From CAYHVH01 sp964360335 (GTDB lineage Bacteria > Patescibacteriota > Doudnabacteria > UBA920 > 2-01-FULL-46-14): a stretch of DNA of 28,055 bases. The position numbers and the translations under genes were made by a program. Positions 1-6,649 of the stretch are shown here, one piece after another. The notes beneath the pieces are model-generated. The model searched no databases. It was given only the letters and a program-made list of their open reading frames with translations, and had not been told where the DNA came from. The stretch covers positions 1 to 28,055 of the forward strand of contig CAYHVH010000010.1 of NCBI GenBank assembly GCA_964360335.1, in the 5' to 3' direction. The number at the start of each line of letters is the position of its first letter. Position 1 is the stretch's first letter.

Positions 1-1
1 C

Positions 2-190
2 GTGGAGCCGATTTTGACCCCGGCTTCTACTCCTCCCACCATCCAAGCGACCAATGGCTTTTCCAGTCAGAAACAAGCCTCAATTGCGAATTTAGGATAT
101 GCGCCGGCTTGCCCTGATTGCGGCAGCAATCTCCTCATGAAAGAAGGCTGTCTGACCTGCGACATGTGCGGGTTTAGCAAGTGCGGGTAA
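2..190 (+). CDS. nrdJ: Vitamin B12-dependent ribonucleotide reductase, C-terminal end (partial)
   Basis: Only the last ~62 residues are present; the gene enters from the left edge. The tail carries two closely spaced CxxC pairs (CPDC and CDMC) and ends in CGFSKCG. This is the zinc-ribbon and swinging-cysteine tail of class II (adenosylcobalamin-dependent) ribonucleotide reductases, which re-reduces the active site after each turnover. The enzyme makes deoxyribonucleotides without oxygen and needs adenosylcobalamin. The next plus-strand gene is the corrinoid adenosyltransferase, which supports the assignment. The start shown is only the first in-frame codon in the window. The family call rests on the tail motif alone. 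Confidence 0.8.
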   Translation: MEPILTPASTPPTIQATNGFSSQKQASIANLGYAPACPDCGSNLLMKEGCLTCDMCGFSKCG

Positions 191-209
191 AGGACCTGAA
201 AAATAAATA

Positions 210-250
210 GGCCGCCCGCATCCGATTGACGGACGGACGGCCTTAAGATT
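210..250 (+). terminator. Possible terminator hairpin between nrdJ and the minus-strand gene
   Basis: GGCCG at 210-214 can pair with CGGCC at 238-242, and part of the C/G-rich interior also pairs, with mismatches. It lies between two converging genes. Only a weak T-rich stretch follows, so an efficient terminator is uncertain. Confidence 0.35.
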
Positions 251-272
251 TTCGCCAGTGGAACTGCACCTT

Positions 273-533
273 CTATGCCGCCGGTGACGACGGCGAGGCG
301 GTTTCTGGGCCTTGGACTGGTGGGGAGCTTACCCACAGGGTGTATAATTTGATGAGCTTGTAGTACAGATTCAGATCGTGGTTTCTTACCGTATTTGCTA
401 TGTCCAAGAGAAGTTCCAAATCTTCTGGAGCCCCCGTCAAGTTGTTGAGAACTGTGGTGAAGGCTTGGGTTATCTCCTGCCGGACAGTTTTCAAATCTTC
501 TGGCATCGGGCCTGGCGCGTTGCGTGGTGGCAT
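273..533 (-). CDS. Hypothetical protein, 86 aa
   Basis: I do not recognise this protein. It has a proline-rich start, a helical central part (about residues 10-68) and a Ser/Pro/Ala-rich tail, with no membrane segment, signal peptide or cysteine. The start is well supported: read on the minus strand, GAGGAGG lies about six bases before the ATG at 533, a far better ribosome site than those of the neighbouring metabolic genes. It runs convergent to nrdJ and divergent from cobO. The strong SD groups it with the other small accessory genes in this window. Confidence 0.6.
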   Translation of the reverse strand: MPPRNAPGPMPEDLKTVRQEITQAFTTVLNNLTGAPEDLELLLDIANTVRNHDLNLYYKLIKLYTLWVSSPPVQGPETASPSSPAA

Positions 534-581
534 CGAACTCCTCCTCTTTAGGATTTCAAGATTATAGCAGGTTAGGCAAAA

Positions 582-1109
582 ATGAGCAAGGGTTTGGTGA
601 TCATCTACATCGGCGACGGGAAAGGTAAAACCTCGGCTGCCATCGGTCTCGCCGTGCGCGCGGCCGGGAGCGGTTTCAAGGTTTTGTTTCTGCAGTTTGT
701 CAAGGGCGAGTGGCCCTCGGGGGAAATTCAGGTTTTGCGGGGATTAAAAAATGTCACAGTCCGAGTCGCCGGTCGCGGGTTTGTGGGGATTTTGGGAGAC
801 CGAAAGCCGCGGGCGGAGCACCGCGCCGCCGCCCAGAAGGCCCTCAGGTTCGCAAGTCGGGTGCTCAAGTCCCAAAAATATAACCTGGTAATTTTGGACG
901 AGGCGATTACGGCCGCGGAGCTGGAGTTGCTAAAGCCAGAAGATTTATTAAAATTGATTAAAGAACGACCGGCTGGCACCCATTTGTGTTTTACGGGTCA
1001 CAAGCGGATGAAGAAATTAATTGACGCAGCCGACCTTGTGACCGAAATGCGGATGCTCAAACACCCGTATTACCAAGGGACTTTGGCCCAGCGCGGCATT
1101 GATTTTTAA
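582..1109 (+). CDS. cobO: Corrinoid adenosyltransferase (CobO/BtuR type)
   Basis: ATP:cob(I)alamin adenosyltransferase moves the adenosyl group of ATP onto reduced cobalamin to give adenosylcobalamin. The 175-residue length is normal for the CobO/BtuR P-loop family. The P-loop GDGKGKT is at residues 11-17 and the Walker-B-like VILDEA at 103-108. The ATG follows an A-rich stretch without an SD. The gene lies just downstream of the B12-dependent reductase and 14 bases ahead of a DUF4430 gene. No corrin-ring synthesis gene is visible, so its likely role is salvage of imported cobalamin for NrdJ. Confidence 0.9.
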   Translation: MSKGLVIIYIGDGKGKTSAAIGLAVRAAGSGFKVLFLQFVKGEWPSGEIQVLRGLKNVTVRVAGRGFVGILGDRKPRAEHRAAAQKALRFASRVLKSQKYNLVILDEAITAAELELLKPEDLLKLIKERPAGTHLCFTGHKRMKKLIDAADLVTEMRMLKHPYYQGTLAQRGIDF

Positions 1110-1123
1110 GAGATTCTAATAAT

Positions 1124-1519
1124 ATGAAGAAACTTCTAGTGATTTTGTTTCTGGCCGCCGCCGCAGTAGGGATTACTTATGCCTGGAAGCCCCGGCAGAG
1201 TATCGCTCCCGGCAATTCTTTGTATCCGGTCAACGAGCAGATCCAAGACCAGCCCATTGTTTTCAGCGATTATGTTCGTTATCCGGGGAAAGGCGGGGAA
1301 AATGCTTTGGAACTGTTGCAGGCGATAACTACGGTTGAATCCAAGCAATATGATTTTGGAGTGTTTGTCGAGAGTATCAACGGCGTAAAACCCGACGAAA
1401 AACATTTTTGGAAGCTTTTCTATAATGGTGAGGAAGCTCAGGTGGGAGCCCGGGATCTCCAGACCAAAACCGGGGATGTGATAGAGTGGAAGCTGGAAGC
1501 CATTCAAGAGAATTACTAA
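1124..1519 (+). CDS. DUF4430-domain exported protein (transcobalamin-like domain)
   Basis: This 131-residue protein starts with MKK and a hydrophobic stretch (residues 4-20), a signal peptide or N-terminal anchor. There is no lipobox cysteine. Residues ~45-131 fit DUF4430, a small domain related to the C-terminal domain of transcobalamin and intrinsic factor: a segment like ENALELLQAIT, then VESINGVKPDEKHFWKLFYN, then a final GDVIEWKLEAI strand. The gene follows cobO by 14 bases, so the two are probably co-transcribed. Position and domain suggest an extracytoplasmic cobalamin-binding or delivery role. That is inference, because DUF4430 proteins are mostly uncharacterised. Confidence 0.7.
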   Translation: MKKLLVILFLAAAAVGITYAWKPRQSIAPGNSLYPVNEQIQDQPIVFSDYVRYPGKGGENALELLQAITTVESKQYDFGVFVESINGVKPDEKHFWKLFYNGEEAQVGARDLQTKTGDVIEWKLEAIQENY

Positions 1520-1609
1520 TTAACATAATTTCTAATGACTAAACAAATTTTAAATTTTAATGCCAAAACTTAGGTCAATTAGGTTAATTAGAAATTAGAA
1601 ATTCTACTT
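1520..1609. repeat. A+T-rich imperfect inverted repeat
   Basis: The spacer carries TAATTTCTAAT near its left end and the complementary motif ATTAGAAATTA near its right end. It is one of many short palindromic spacers in the window. No gene is seen here. Confidence 0.5.
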
Positions 1610-2128
1610 ATGGTTTATATCCTAGTACTCCTTGGCGCTATCTTAAGATTTCTGCCGCATCCGGCAAATTTTGCTCCGATCACGGCGCTCGCGATTTTTG
1701 GGGGAGTTTATTTGAGGAATCGAAAATTGGCGATAGTCATTCCCCTCGCGGCGATGCTGGTTTCGGATTACTTCATCGGCTTTTACCACCTGCCGGTGAT
1801 GTTATCTGTGTATTTGAGTTTTGCCATTTCCGGTCTTTTGGGGTTATGGCTGAAAAAACACAAGACTCTAAATAACACCATCGGGGTCACGCTTTTTGCT
1901 TCCGTGCAGTTTTATCTGCTTACCAACTTCGCCGTCTGGGCTTTTGGGAGCCTTTACCCGCCTGACGCCCAAGGTTTACTCGCTTCCTACGTCAACGCTC
2001 TGCCCTTCTTTCGCAACACGCTTTTGGGCGATTTCTTCTATGTCGGCGTCTTGTTCGGTGCCTATGAACTCGTGACGCGCTTCTTTCCAATTTTCAAAAA
2101 AAAGCGCCCGGAGACCGCCGCTGACTAA
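1610..2128 (+). CDS. DUF6580-family membrane protein (putative transporter subunit)
   Basis: A 172-residue protein made mostly of hydrophobic helices, with about five membrane segments and a basic C-terminus (KKKRPE). The start with a short helix, then a segment like FLPHPANFAPITALAIFGG, then VSDYFIGFYH, matches DUF6580 proteins, which resemble the substrate-binding S components of ECF vitamin transporters. It lies 90 bases after the DUF4430 gene in the same direction. Next to nrdJ and cobO, a cobalamin uptake role is the simplest hypothesis. The substrate is not shown by sequence, and no ECF ATPase or T component is in the window. Confidence 0.7.
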   Translation: MVYILVLLGAILRFLPHPANFAPITALAIFGGVYLRNRKLAIVIPLAAMLVSDYFIGFYHLPVMLSVYLSFAISGLLGLWLKKHKTLNNTIGVTLFASVQFYLLTNFAVWAFGSLYPPDAQGLLASYVNALPFFRNTLLGDFFYVGVLFGAYELVTRFFPIFKKKRPETAAD

Positions 2129-2178
2129 ACTTTGAGTGTCAGGTTTGGTCTCCGAGGAAGGGATAGTGTTGCAAAAGC

Positions 2179-3318
2179 TCAAGCGCCAGCAAGAGCGGTC
2201 CCCTTTGGTCCGTACATGAGAGAGAGGAGGGCCATTCTGCTCCAGAGTCCTACTTGAATCTGCAGGACCTTGTAGACTGCGATGTCGTACTTTCCGCAGT
2301 CTGGATGGATTTCCTGGAGGTCAGAGATTGGCCGCGGATGCAAGAGGAGAATCCCTTTCTGCTGCATCAACTGGCCGATTTTGGGAGTGATGGTGAACAA
2401 CGGTTGCAGGCGAATCGCCTCCTCTAGCTCTTGCGGATTGTCGATCCGGTCACGTTGGAGGCGCGTCTGGTAGAGAGCCTGAATACCGTTACTTTCCAGA
2501 AGACCTTGCCAGCAGGCACCGATTTCGTGGATGGTGACCCCCCGCCCGTCTAGTTCCCGGCGCAGTTCGGGAGTGATTTGGGTGACTTGTGGGGCGATGA
2601 AGTACATCTCCACGCCCTGGTATTTACTCAGGAGCTTAGCCAGAGAGCGGACGGTGCGACCGTGTTTGATATCACCCATGAACCCAATCCGGATATGATC
2701 GATTCGGCCTAGGAGCCGGCGCAAAGTGATCCAGTCGAGAAGGGCTTGGGTCGGGTGTTCCCATGTGCCGCTACCTGCGTTGATGATGGATACTCGGGTG
2801 CCCGCGACCGCCCCGACCGCTCGTTCCGCCGCGTCGTCATCGCGGTGCCGCAGGACAATAACGTTTGGTCCGTAGCAGGCAACGACCTGGATGGCATCTT
2901 CGAGGGGCTCACCTTTGTTACTCATCGCGGAGGAAAACTTCGAAGCCTCTGCCGTAAAAGTGGGAATGTCGCCGCCCAGCCAGTCCCATGCCATACAGAA
3001 AGAGACTCGCGTCCGAAGGGATTCCTCTTGAAATACAGGGAGCATTTTTCGCCCGCGAACGCCGTAGCGCTGCAAAAAGTCGCGGATGTGGATCTGCTGA
3101 TGGAGGAAGTGCTTCTTGGCGCGGCGGACGTCGTTGTTGGGCAGAAGTTCATGGTTTTGCTCTTGGCAAGCTTCCCAGAACTCTTCCATCTCTAGAGTTA
3201 GTCTGTAAAGGTTTTCCAACATCTGGATGGTGAACTGGTCGGCAGAGACGAGGTGTTTGAGCCGAGTTTCAAGGATTGTGGACTGGGGGGTACCGTTAAC
3301 AGCGGCTTGAGTGTTCAT
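2179..3318 (-). CDS. Divergent aspartate carbamoyltransferase-like protein
   Basis: Members of the family join carbamoyl phosphate to an amino group; the aspartate enzyme starts pyrimidine synthesis. Visible motifs: SLRTR (100-104) for the usual STRTR phosphate loop, NKGE (134-137), VLRH (155-158), HPTQALLDW (188-196), GDIKHGRTVRSL (215-226) and TRLQRDR (285-291). The last fits the aspartate-binding Arg and Gln of PyrB. Two features are odd. About 48 extra residues precede the phosphate loop compared with E. coli PyrB. The usual HPLPR loop reads HPRPIS (327-332). The length is 379 residues against roughly 310. A strong AGGAGG precedes the ATG. No other pyrimidine gene is nearby, so it could be a PyrB variant or a paralogue with another substrate. 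Confidence 0.75.
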   Translation of the reverse strand: MNTQAAVNGTPQSTILETRLKHLVSADQFTIQMLENLYRLTLEMEEFWEACQEQNHELLPNNDVRRAKKHFLHQQIHIRDFLQRYGVRGRKMLPVFQEESLRTRVSFCMAWDWLGGDIPTFTAEASKFSSAMSNKGEPLEDAIQVVACYGPNVIVLRHRDDDAAERAVGAVAGTRVSIINAGSGTWEHPTQALLDWITLRRLLGRIDHIRIGFMGDIKHGRTVRSLAKLLSKYQGVEMYFIAPQVTQITPELRRELDGRGVTIHEIGACWQGLLESNGIQALYQTRLQRDRIDNPQELEEAIRLQPLFTITPKIGQLMQQKGILLLHPRPISDLQEIHPDCGKYDIAVYKVLQIQVGLWSRMALLSLMYGPKGTALAGA

Positions 3319-3350
3319 ACGTTCCTCCTGTGATGTTCTCTATAAAGACC

Positions 3351-3380
3351 TAAAAAAATACCGCCCCTAGGGCGGTTTTT
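3351..3380 (-). terminator. Leader terminator (candidate attenuator) ahead of the carbamoyltransferase gene
   Basis: Read on the minus strand, a CCGCC/GGCGG hairpin is followed by a run of seven T. It lies about 33 bases upstream of the ATG and just before the SD, within the leader, where an ordinary end-of-gene terminator makes no sense. On the plus strand the hairpin is also followed by five T, but no plus-strand gene precedes it nearby. Confidence 0.6.
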
Positions 3381-3384
3381 CCGT

Positions 3385-3473
3385 TTACGGGTGCTTTTGT
3401 AGATTGGACTTTTGTCGGTTTGGCATCTCTTTGCTTCTTCGGGCAATCTAGCAAAAGTCCTAGTGGCCGTCAA
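3385..3473 (-). promoter_or_regulatory. Candidate promoter and leader ORF of the carbamoyltransferase gene
   Basis: On the minus strand TTGACG (3473-3468) and TAGATT (3450-3445) are 17 bases apart, a good sigma-70-type layout. The predicted transcript starts near 3438. A 13-codon reading frame begins at ATG 3426-3424 (MPNRQKSNLQKHP) and its TAA (3387-3385) ends a few bases before the terminator hairpin. The layout resembles pyrBI-type attenuation. Chance occurrence of a 13-codon frame is quite possible. Confidence 0.4.
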
Positions 3474-3526
3474 CTGCGGTTATACACAGGATATCTAATA
3501 GTAGGTTTTATGGCGGGTGAGCGGTC

Positions 3527-3556
3527 TTGACAGGCCCGTATCAGCATGTTAACATG
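3527..3556 (+). promoter_or_regulatory. Promoter of the TrpR-like gene overlapped by a perfect operator palindrome
   Basis: TTGACA (3527-3532) and TAACAT (3550-3555) are 17 bases apart. The 12-base perfect palindrome CATGTTAACATG (3545-3556) covers the -10 element, as expected for autorepression. Its GTTAAC centre is also the centre of the E. coli trp operator. Confidence 0.6.
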
Positions 3557-3592
3557 GTAATATGATACTAAAAACAACGTTTTTTATTGTTT

Positions 3593-3892
3593 ATGGCCAA
3601 TGATACTCTCTACGGTTGGGAAAATGAGGATACTAAAGTCCTCTTTCAGGCGATTCTGAAGCTACGGAATGTGAAGGAATGCGAAGATTTTTTCCGAGAT
3701 CTCATGACCCTTCGGGAGCTGCGGGAGATGGCGGAACGATTCCGAATCGCCCAGATGCTTAATAAAGGGATGTCCTATCTTGAGATTGCTGATAAAGCCG
3801 AGGCGAGTACCACGACGGTGACCAGAGTGGCGCATTGGTTGCGCCACGGGCGGGGAGGGTATCGAGCAGTTCTTGACCGGTTAAGTAGGTAA
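3593..3892 (+). CDS. TrpR/YerC-family transcriptional regulator
   Basis: A DNA-binding protein of the Trp-repressor superfamily, YerC/YecD branch. From the ATG at 3593 it is 99 residues. The helical body TLRELREMAERFRIAQML is followed by the helix-turn-helix region MSYLEIADKAEASTTTVTRV and a basic C-terminus, as in the family. An upstream TTG would add two residues but has no support. No SD is present. A perfect palindrome sits on its promoter and a related one lies just past its stop, so it probably controls itself and the downstream M14/ATP-grasp genes. Its ligand is unknown; YerC-type proteins are not shown to bind tryptophan. Confidence 0.85.
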   Translation: MANDTLYGWENEDTKVLFQAILKLRNVKECEDFFRDLMTLRELREMAERFRIAQMLNKGMSYLEIADKAEASTTTVTRVAHWLRHGRGGYRAVLDRLSR

Positions 3893-3918
3893 TTTTATTT
3901 AATGAGTGTTTATATTAA

Positions 3919-3939
3919 CGTGTTAACATGATAATACGA
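3919..3939. promoter_or_regulatory. Second TrpR-like operator
   Basis: TGTTAACATG followed by ATAATACGA (3921-3939) matches the first operator region (3547-3565) at all but two positions. The palindromic core TGTTAACA is intact. It lies 27 bases after the regulator's stop and ahead of a structured leader, so it may control the next genes. Confidence 0.55.
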
Positions 3940-4032
3940 GTTGCAACTGCACAAATCCATCACCTGATTAACCTCGCGCTTGGAGAGGCTGGTTAGGTTT
4001 AGAATTGCCAGATTTATTCTGAATCTTATGAG

Positions 4033-4056
4033 CCCCTGCAAGCGCAGGGGTTTTTT
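4033..4056 (+). terminator. Strong intrinsic terminator after the TrpR-like gene
   Basis: CCCCTGC (4033-4039) pairs perfectly with GCAGGGG (4044-4050) across a four-base loop and is followed by TTTTTT. It ends the regulator transcript, or attenuates a transcript started at the second operator. Confidence 0.85.
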
Positions 4057-4060
4057 CAAA

Positions 4061-4205
4061 AGGAGGTTCAGCTCTGTGTCTCACCGCAGCTGGCATCGCT
4101 CCTTCGGGGGCGCAGGCCCACACACTTAAAGACTGAGAGGACACTAGCCTTGTGCCTGTGTCCTCTCCTTTTACCAGTTCCGGAGTCTTCGGGGACTGGT
4201 AGAAA
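4061..4205 (+). promoter_or_regulatory. Structured leader with an orphan SD and a 17-codon leader ORF
   Basis: AGGAGG (4061-4066) precedes a GTG (4076) that opens 17 codons reading MSHRSWHRSFGGAGPHT, then TAA (4127-4129). The next stretch holds two hairpins: a perfect 10-base stem GAGAGGACAC (4135-4144) with GTGTCCTCTC, followed by four T, and a TACCAGT/ACTGGTA stem ending about ten bases before the M14 start codon. The order SD, short frame with Trp and His codons, terminator-like hairpin, gene is typical of attenuators. A riboswitch is another reading; no known class was recognised. Confidence 0.4.
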
Positions 4206-4213
4206 GGAATATT

Positions 4214-5155
4214 ATGGCTAAATTCAAAGTGCGGAATATTTTTATTGGATCTCTGGGGACAATTAGAATCGAGATTCCCTTGTTAGTTTTTGGTACGGGC
4301 AGACCCCGTATATTAATCATGGCTACACAACATGGCGGGGAACGTTCGGGTCTATTAGTAATATCGAAATTCGTAAAATCACTTATGCTTTTGCGAGGGA
4401 CCTGTCTAATTACACCGATCATTAATCCGTTGGGATTAATTTTACGCACACGCGAGGAACCAGTAGAAAGGCTCGATCTAAATCGTTCTTACCCAGGTAG
4501 TGATGCAAAGGATTTTTCCAAACGGATAGCAGCGAAGATCTTTAAGCTAGCAAAAAATTGTGAGTGTATAGTTGATTTGCACACTTTTACAAGGCGAGAT
4601 ACAAAAGTATTGGGCGTGATTACAAGAGGACGAAGGCCTGTTAGTGCGAAGGTTAACGAACTGATGCGAGCGGTGGGTCCAGACGCTGTTTGGGAAATTA
4701 ACTATGGCCGGATAGATGATAAAGGGTTCTTTGGCGATATTGACTTTGCACTCTCGCCAATGGGAGTACCAGTTATTGGTTTAGAAATACCAATGGAAGA
4801 GAAAATTACTGACCGAGATATTGATCTGGTCAGCCGGGGAATTATTAATATCCTGGCAGAGTTTAAAATGACCAACACGTCATCCCGCGGTCATATGTCT
4901 AAAAACATTGGTATTCCGGTATATACATCGGAGTATTTGTATGCTACTGAATCGGGCATATTCTTTCCCACAAAAAGTGTCTTAGCACGAGTAAACAGGG
5001 GCGATCGAATAGGATATATTCAGTCAATACCAGATTTTCGTTCTATCGTTATCCGTACTCCATCGAATGGCACAATTTTAAGTCTCTATTTGCGAGGTTT
5101 CATTCGAACCGGAGAGAAGTTGGCAAGTATTGGGAGAAAAATTCGGATACTTTAG
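4214..5155 (+). CDS. M14-family zinc deacylase (succinylglutamate desuccinylase/aspartoacylase type)
   Basis: This 313-residue protein has the zinc-site layout of the AstE/AspA branch of M14 metallopeptidases. HGGE (40-43) supplies the first two ligands, DLNRSYPG (88-95) the substrate-carboxylate Arg region, DLH (121-123) the third ligand, and the Glu in GLEIP (E191) fits the catalytic base. The C-terminal ~90 residues form the usual barrel (SGIFFPTKSVLARVNRGDRI). The family cleaves N-acyl amino acids or amide-linked small peptides; the substrate cannot be read from sequence. A modest AAAGGA precedes the ATG. The gene is visibly more A+T-rich than its neighbours. It is followed 26 bases later by an ATP-grasp-like gene, suggesting a make/unmake pair for one amide bond. 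Confidence 0.8.
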   Translation: MAKFKVRNIFIGSLGTIRIEIPLLVFGTGRPRILIMATQHGGERSGLLVISKFVKSLMLLRGTCLITPIINPLGLILRTREEPVERLDLNRSYPGSDAKDFSKRIAAKIFKLAKNCECIVDLHTFTRRDTKVLGVITRGRRPVSAKVNELMRAVGPDAVWEINYGRIDDKGFFGDIDFALSPMGVPVIGLEIPMEEKITDRDIDLVSRGIINILAEFKMTNTSSRGHMSKNIGIPVYTSEYLYATESGIFFPTKSVLARVNRGDRIGYIQSIPDFRSIVIRTPSNGTILSLYLRGFIRTGEKLASIGRKIRIL

Positions 5156-5181
5156 CATTCCACTGATTTCAAGGAGGATCC

Positions 5182-6519
5182 ATGGACAACGATTTCATCA
5201 GGTTTTTCTTCGAGTACCTGTTTCAAGAGGGGTATACTTATCGGTACCGCTTAGATAGATGGAAGTATCTTCATCGTCTAGGTGATCTCCCCTACTCTTC
5301 ACCTAGGCGGATGGTCCAGGTGGGAGGGGAAACTCTGATAGAGGAGCTAATGCAGCCCACCGCTCTCCCTCGGATTCTATCTCCGAGGGAAGAATTAGAG
5401 TTGAGATTGATAGCCAAAATTTGGTCAAGATTTATTCTCGCCCAAGAAAAGGTGGTGAGAGCATATCCGCAGCTTCTAAAAGAAGTTTGCACTCCGGGAG
5501 AGCAACAATCAGGACTAGTTTCCCCTGGATATAGTTTCCCCCTGTCCTGGTATAGACTCGATCTGGTCAACACAGACGAAGGTTTCAAAGTCGTTGACGT
5601 CAATACCATTCGCTCTGCCGGGTACGGGGATATGGTGCTTATTAATCGGCTTCTGGACGAAGCCTTTGGCAAGGATGTAGTTGGGAATGCTTTCCCTGTC
5701 GGTGACATTTACATCCGAACTGTGTGGCAATGCGTCGCTGAGTGGAAAGAAAGCTTTCCCTGCATTCATTGTGATGTCGGTCAGATTCTCACCTCAGGAA
5801 ATACTGGGGAGGCGAACAACTTCAGGATCATGCGGGAGCTAACAGAAAGAGCTCTCAGAAAGACAGTAGTTCTCCTAGATCGTAATAGTGTTTCAGGCGA
5901 GAAGCTAGGATGCCCCATTATCATTGGAGGAAGAGTGATTGAAGGGGATCAGGGCTTCGCTAAAGTTGCAGACCTCTATCCGCACGGAGCATGCATCATG
6001 CCGCCGCTCTTCCGCCGCTGGATGGGAAACAAGCTGTGGTTCTCCATCCCATTTCGCAGACAGTACCAGGGGATATTTTGCGAGTTTATGGGAGAGTATT
6101 ATTATAAACTCGAAAGAATTATCCCTTATACGGGATCTGTCCGATTCGGGAAGATTATTTTTCCCGATCGAGAATACTCACCAAAAGGATTACCTCCGGG
6201 AATAGAGTGGGTACTCAAGCCAGCCTCAGGTTCATCGGGAAAAGGGATCTATCTGTCTTGGCGGGAGAACAAAACGAAGTGGCACCGCTTGCTCCAAGAG
6301 AGCGCAACTGGTACACTCCAGCGGTACTATCCGTCGAAGGAAAAGTGCCTTGTATTGAATGCAAGGGGCGAGTGTATAGAGCAGGAGCTCTATACTAAAT
6401 ATGGCCTCTACATCATTGGCGGTGAGTTCGCGGGAGTAGAGTTTATGACGTGTGGTCACCCATTAGTGCACGGCGGTCGCCGCACTTACTATACGACTGC
6501 GAGAGCAGTCCCTTCATGA
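5182..6519 (+). CDS. ATP-grasp-like ligase, probably circularly permuted type
   Basis: This 445-residue protein has no close relative I can name. Residues 344-355, VLKPASGSSGKG, look like the lysine and glycine-rich loop of ATP-grasp ligases. The upstream part YRLDLVNTDEGFKVVDVN (124-141) resembles the substrate-side strand pair of glutathionylspermidine-synthase-like and other circularly permuted ATP-grasp enzymes. Members join a carboxylate to an amine using ATP. It has a strong AAGGAGG eight bases before the ATG, unlike the metabolic genes around it. It pairs with the M14 deacylase upstream and closes with a hairpin downstream. Family call moderate; substrate unknown. Confidence 0.55.
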   Translation: MDNDFIRFFFEYLFQEGYTYRYRLDRWKYLHRLGDLPYSSPRRMVQVGGETLIEELMQPTALPRILSPREELELRLIAKIWSRFILAQEKVVRAYPQLLKEVCTPGEQQSGLVSPGYSFPLSWYRLDLVNTDEGFKVVDVNTIRSAGYGDMVLINRLLDEAFGKDVVGNAFPVGDIYIRTVWQCVAEWKESFPCIHCDVGQILTSGNTGEANNFRIMRELTERALRKTVVLLDRNSVSGEKLGCPIIIGGRVIEGDQGFAKVADLYPHGACIMPPLFRRWMGNKLWFSIPFRRQYQGIFCEFMGEYYYKLERIIPYTGSVRFGKIIFPDREYSPKGLPPGIEWVLKPASGSSGKGIYLSWRENKTKWHRLLQESATGTLQRYYPSKEKCLVLNARGECIEQELYTKYGLYIIGGEFAGVEFMTCGHPLVHGGRRTYYTTARAVPS

Positions 6520-6532
6520 TCGCTACTCAAGA

Positions 6533-6568
6533 GGGCAGGCCCTGGAGGACCCTGCCCCTTATTTTATT
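6533..6568 (+). terminator. Terminator after the ATP-grasp-like gene
   Basis: GGGCAGG (6533-6539) pairs with CCTGCCC (6551-6557), followed by a T-rich stretch (TTATTTTATT). It ends the regulator/M14/ATP-grasp region. Confidence 0.7.
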
Positions 6569-6616
6569 CGAAATAAATTGGAAAAAGTGGTATTATAAAT
6601 TTAATTAAGGAAGTGG

Positions 6617-6636
6617 ATTCCCGCTTTCGCGGGAAT
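6617..6636. repeat. Palindromic repeat ATTCCCGC..GCGGGAAT
   Basis: ATTCCCGC (6617-6624) pairs with GCGGGAAT (6629-6636), the common REP-like sequence of many draft bacterial genomes. A related copy is at 12321-12341. The ATG at 6635 is part of the repeat, so it is a poor candidate for the hisS start. Confidence 0.75.
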
Positions 6637-6649
6637 GACAATATTTTTT

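Noticed and set aside
3893..4213. T-box riboswitch ahead of the M14 gene
   Set aside because: The conserved T-box antiterminator sequence and specifier-loop layout are not seen.
6635..6649. Upstream ATG as hisS start
   Set aside because: The ATG is part of a palindromic repeat and adds five residues not typical of HisS. The ATG at 6650 fits the family.
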